Shown piece by piece: positions 62,024-64,000 of a DNA stretch of 64,000 nucleotides (position 1 is the first letter of the stretch; every line of letters begins with the position of its first letter). The position numbers and the translations under genes were made by a program. This DNA comes from Corynebacterium sp. HMSC08A12. GTDB taxonomy: Bacteria > Actinomycetota > Actinomycetes > Mycobacteriales > Mycobacteriaceae. The notes under the pieces are model-generated. The model was not told the DNA's origin. It saw nothing but the letters and a program-made list of their open reading frames with translations, and searched no databases. The DNA lies in NCBI RefSeq assembly GCF_001807485.1, contig NZ_KV789168.1, positions 158,545 to 222,544 on the forward strand. The letters run 5' to 3'.

Positions 62024-62344
62024 CTAGTTGGTGGCACCCGACGCGGATGCTGCGCCGGTGGCGGTTGCCTCGGCGTTATCGGTGGCCACTTCAGCGCCGT
62101 CCATCTCAGTCTCTACGGAAGCGTCGGTCTCGTCCGCATCGGTAGCGTCGGTCGCTTCAGCCTCGGACTCGGACGAGTCGGTAGCTGCTTCCTCGGTGGA
62201 CTGGATGCTCGGGCTAGCCGGGCCGGTGGTTGCGGTGTCCTCGCGCTGGTCGCCGTCATTCTCGTTAGGAGGGGTGCAAGCGGACAGTGCAAGGGCGGTG
62301 GTCAGAGCCAGAGCGGCAGCGGTTGCAGAGCGGAACTTCTTCAC
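62024..62344 (-). CDS. Small acidic lipoprotein of unknown function
   Basis: A 106-residue predicted lipoprotein: a basic start (GTG, MKKFRSA), a hydrophobic stretch and lipobox LALSAC (Cys23), then a mature part made almost entirely of Ala, Thr, Ser, Asp and Glu with no aromatic residues, so probably unstructured. The ribosome-binding site AGGAGA lies in a small palindrome (CCTGATCAGG). I do not recognise a family. Context with CopC and PCuAC suggests a link to metal handling outside the membrane, but the sequence has only one Met and no His after the Cys. Confidence 0.75.
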   Translation of the reverse strand: MKKFRSATAAALALTTALALSACTPPNENDGDQREDTATTGPASPSIQSTEEAATDSSESEAEATDATDADETDASVETEMDGAEVATDNAEATATGAASASGATN

Positions 62345-62410
62345 GGGAAATCTCCTGATCAGGTAATCGTCAACTAATCGGACATGAGGAACGCTCTACC
62401 CTACTGTCGG

Positions 62411-62995
62411 CTAGTCGTCCTTCAAGTCGCGAAAGCGTGCGATGGCGATTGCCAAAGCACCCACAACTACGACGATACCGCCCAAAGGCAATAACCAAGA
62501 AGGAACACTCAGGGACTGCTCCCCCTGTGCCCCCTCCTCGGAGCCCCCTTCGGACTGGCTTCCGCCGCTGCCGTTACCTTCGCCGCCATCCGCGGAAGCC
62601 AGATTGAACTTCAGGCTGCCACGGGTGGAATGACCGTCGGAGCTAGTGATCTGGTAGCCGACGGTGTACTCGCCACCGTCCTTCTTCTCCTGCACATCAG
62701 CCGGAACATCCACGGAAAGCTCTCGGCCATCGGCCGTCGGCTCATCGCGGAAAAGCACCTCACCATCGTGCGACAGCGCGATGGTGTTGAAGCCCTCCTG
62801 CGGCTCGCCCGAGAAGTTCAGGACGATCTTTTCAGGCAGGTGGTCGACCGTGGAATTGGCCTCCGGGGTGGATTTCACCACGACGTCATGGGCAGAGGCT
62901 GGAGCACCGAAACCCACGGAAACGGCGGCAACCATTCCAGATGCCGCGAGGATGCGGGCGAAGGGGCGTCCAAAAGAAGAAAAACGGCGAGGCAT
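62411..62995 (-). CDS. CopC-domain copper-binding membrane protein
   Basis: A 194-residue protein: cleavable-looking signal ending PASA-H, then a CopC domain whose mature N-terminal His (HDVVVKSTPEANS) and late His in SSDGHSTRG are the usual Cu(II) ligands. A Gly/Ser/Glu-rich linker and one C-terminal membrane helix (about residues 165-185) with a basic tail follow. The frame continues eight codons upstream to a GTG; I use the ATG at 62995. No CopD is fused or adjacent. It leads the four-gene copper/heme cluster. Confidence 0.87.
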   Translation of the reverse strand: MPRRFSSFGRPFARILAASGMVAAVSVGFGAPASAHDVVVKSTPEANSTVDHLPEKIVLNFSGEPQEGFNTIALSHDGEVLFRDEPTADGRELSVDVPADVQEKKDGGEYTVGYQITSSDGHSTRGSLKFNLASADGGEGNGSGGSQSEGGSEEGAQGEQSLSVPSWLLPLGGIVVVVGALAIAIARFRDLKDD

Positions 62996-63031
62996 GTAAA
63001 CGGTGAACCTTTCTGTCACGACACTGCTAAC

Positions 63032-63059
63032 ACCATAGCGCCGAAAAGACTGAGCTCAA
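63032..63059 (-). promoter_or_regulatory. Predicted promoter of the copC cluster
   Basis: On the minus strand TTGAGC, a 16-base spacer and TATGGT stand about 40 bases upstream of the copC start. Spacing is slightly short, but no better pair is visible between the tRNA-Val gene and copC. Confidence 0.45.
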
Positions 63060-63148
63060 TCCTGCGAGTTTTCCCAGCGCTATCCAAGTAGTCGGGCGCC
63101 GCGGGCAAAGAGTTCCCAGCCCGACCCCGACGGGGGCACCTGGGGGAG

Positions 63149-63183
63149 AAAAAGAAAACCGCCCAGCGAGAATGCCAGGCGGT
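63149..63183 (-). terminator. Rho-independent terminator after tRNA-Val(CAC)
   Basis: Minus strand: CCGCCTGGC and CGCTGGGCGG pair over about 9 bp (two G-T pairs), followed directly by TTTTCTTTTT. It lies a few bases past the tRNA 3' end and closes that transcript before copC. Confidence 0.75.
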
Positions 63184-63189
63184 GAATTG

Positions 63190-63261
63190 TGGTTCCAACT
63201 GGGTTCGAACCAGCGACCTTTCCGGTGTGAGCGGAACGCTCTTCCACTGAGCTATGGAACC
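63190..63261 (-). tRNA. tRNA-Val (anticodon CAC)
   Basis: A 72-base cloverleaf with acceptor arms GGTTCCA/TGGAACC, a D-arm AGCTCAGTGG, an anticodon loop CTCACAC (anticodon CAC, codon GTG) closed by TTCCG/CGGAA, and a T-arm GGTTCGAACCC. CCA is not encoded. It is on the minus strand, opposite to the other tRNAs. Confidence 0.95.
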
Positions 63262-63506
63262 TTCAAGAGGGAAAGGTACCACTAGGCGCTAAGCAAGACC
63301 AAAACCCGTAGGCAGGTGCCACTTTCTAGCCGCCTTCGTGCCATATTGCTGAATTGCAAGATTGTAGTTCAACGGTGTTTAATCGGCGCGAGGGCAGCCT
63401 TCCGAAGCCCTTATCTACCTGGGGATTTGTGAACTAGGTGACTAACAGGCTAGTGTTTGTTGTCGCAGCGACGAAGAATCGCTTTTAAGCGTTCAAGGTT
63501 GCTTAT
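63262..63506. other. Non-coding gap between divergent tRNA transcription units
   Basis: This 245-base gap has no credible gene. It should hold two divergent promoters. I can propose only the rightward one (63427-63456). A small palindrome CGCTTTTAAGCG lies at about 63480-63491. Confidence 0.55.
63427..63456 (+). promoter_or_regulatory. Predicted promoter of the Gly-Val-Gly-Cys-Val tRNA cluster
   Basis: TTGTGA, an 18-base spacer and TAGTGT lie about 50 bases upstream of the first tRNA-Gly. This is the best sigma-70-type match in the gap. Confidence 0.45.
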
Positions 63507-63582
63507 GCGGATGTAGCGCAGTTGGTAGCGCATCACCTTGCCAAGGTGAGGGTCGCGAGTTCGAGTCTCGTCATCCGCTCCA
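63507..63582 (+). tRNA. tRNA-Gly (anticodon GCC), copy 1
   Basis: A 76-base tRNA with acceptor arms GCGGATG/CATCCGC, an anticodon loop TTGCCAA (GCC, codons GGC/GGU), and an encoded CCA end. It is identical over its full length to the copy at 63750-63825. Confidence 0.96.
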
Positions 63583-63586
63583 CGCT

Positions 63587-63630
63587 CAAGCAATATCCCG
63601 AGCTAGTTTCGGGGCTTGGGTTGTTGTTTT
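63587..63630 (+). terminator. Terminator-like hairpin between tRNA-Gly copy 1 and tRNA-Val
   Basis: CAAGC...CCCGA pairs with TCGGG-GCTTG (two 5-bp helices with a bulge), then GGTTGTTGTTTT. It looks like an intrinsic terminator, yet tRNA-Val begins one base after the T-tract, so read-through or processing must occur. Confidence 0.55.
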
Positions 63631-63631
63631 A

Positions 63632-63703
63632 GCGCGTTTAGCTCAGCGGGAGAGCGCTTCCCTGACACGGAAGAGGTCACTGGTTCGATCCCAGTATCGC
63701 GCA
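63632..63703 (+). tRNA. tRNA-Val (anticodon GAC), copy 1
   Basis: A 72-base tRNA with an acceptor stem starting GCGCG paired to CGCGC, an anticodon loop CTGACAC (GAC, codons GUC/GUU) closed by CTTCC/GGAAG, and a T-arm GGTTCGATCCC. CCA is not encoded. A second copy starts at 63969. Confidence 0.95.
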
Positions 63704-63705
63704 CA

Positions 63706-63748
63706 GGATCCGCTTCGGATCCACCTGCGAAGGATCAAACCTTTCGCA
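63706..63748 (+). repeat. Two adjacent hairpins in the tRNA-Val/tRNA-Gly spacer
   Basis: GGATCCG-ctt-CGGATCC (perfect 7 bp) and TGCGAAGG...CCTTTCGCA (8 pairs, one G-T) fill the whole 46-base spacer. They probably guide processing of the polycistronic tRNA transcript. Confidence 0.6.
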
Positions 63749-63749
63749 C

Positions 63750-63825
63750 GCGGATGTAGCGCAGTTGGTAGCGCATCACCTTGCCAAGGTGAGGGTCGCG
63801 AGTTCGAGTCTCGTCATCCGCTCCA
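63750..63825 (+). tRNA. tRNA-Gly (anticodon GCC), copy 2
   Basis: Identical to the copy at 63507-63582, including the encoded CCA. The flanking spacers differ, so it is not part of a recent block duplication. Confidence 0.96.
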
Positions 63826-63866
63826 CGGTTCACTAAAGTGGGCCACGAGCAAGAATCTCTTGCCGC

Positions 63867-63941
63867 GGTGGAATGGCTGAGTGGCTTAGGCAACGGTCTG
63901 CAAAACCGTGTACACGGGTTCGATTCCCGTTTCCACCTCCA
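63867..63941 (+). tRNA. tRNA-Cys (anticodon GCA)
   Basis: A 75-base tRNA with acceptor arms GGTGGAA/TTCCACC, an anticodon loop CTGCAAA (GCA) closed by ACGGT/ACCGT, a T-arm GGGTTCGATTCCC, and an encoded CCA. Confidence 0.96.
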
Positions 63942-63968
63942 CATTCTTTTACACATAGTGAACTATAG

Positions 63969-64000
63969 GCGCGTTTAGCTCAGCGGGAGAGCGCTTCCCT
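63969..64000 (+). tRNA. tRNA-Val (anticodon GAC), copy 2, cut by window edge
   Basis: The 32 visible bases are identical to the 5' part of the tRNA-Val at 63632 (acceptor, D-arm and start of the anticodon stem). The anticodon itself is beyond the window, so GAC is inferred from identity. Confidence 0.85.

Overview
This is a GC-rich (roughly 60%) chromosomal core segment from an actinobacterium, almost certainly a Corynebacterium. The evidence is the gene order: dciAE-type lipoprotein between secF and apt, mycobacterial-type integration host factor next to gmk, a helicase-dead PriA, the PIM biosynthesis block (HIT protein, PIP synthase, acyltransferase, PimA) next to thrS, and solitary pdxS-pdxT. 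I see about 59 protein genes, six tRNA genes (the last cut by the window edge), and no insertion sequence, prophage or CRISPR array. Nearly everything is on the minus strand; only the YpfJ-like metalloprotease, the membrane cyclophilin and five tRNAs are on plus.

Layout (in + coordinates; transcription mostly runs right to left). 1-7.7 kb: ribD (partial), rpe, rsmB, fmt, def, priA, metK. 7.8-10.4 kb: coaBC, rpoZ, gmk, mihF. 10.6-19.1 kb: the complete de novo pyrimidine operon pyrR-pyrB-pyrC-carA-carB-pyrF. 19.1-23.7 kb: nusB, efp, pepQ, aroQ, aroB, aroK. 23.7-28.3 kb: aroC, a small prepilin-peptidase-like protein, aroE, mltG, ruvX. 28.3-38.7 kb: alaS, rarA, an orphan kinase-fold protein, aspS, ypfJ-like, hisS, a metallo-beta-lactamase hydrolase. 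38.8-42.6 kb: cyclophilin, rel, apt. 42.7-48.2 kb: dciAE lipoprotein, secF, secD, yajC. 48.2-53.8 kb: ruvB, ruvA, ruvC, yebC, pdxT, tesB, pdxS. 53.9-59.9 kb: a LemA-like membrane protein, pimA, patA, PIP synthase, HIT protein, thrS. 60-63 kb: an exported copper/heme cluster (DyP peroxidase, PCuAC-like chaperone, acidic lipoprotein, CopC). 63.2-64 kb: tRNA-Val(CAC) on minus, then tRNA-Gly, Val, Gly, Cys, Val on plus.

The genes fall into tightly packed units with many 1-4 nt stop/start overlaps. They serve pyrimidine and aromatic amino-acid synthesis, translation and protein N-terminal processing, stringent response, protein export, recombination, pyridoxal phosphate synthesis, and PIM glycolipid assembly. 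Regulatory sites I can point to are a McbR-type operator in the metK promoter, a PyrR-loop candidate in front of pyrR, and an inverted repeat in front of pdxS.

The most unusual signal is not a gene. A short asymmetric DNA word, GGCGTCAATA (often extended to GGGGCGTCAATAAGAAA), occurs seven times exactly on both strands and in several reading frames. Its 7-base core GGCGTCA occurs about 38 times, roughly three times what base composition predicts. I regard it as a candidate dispersed chromosomal motif of unknown function.
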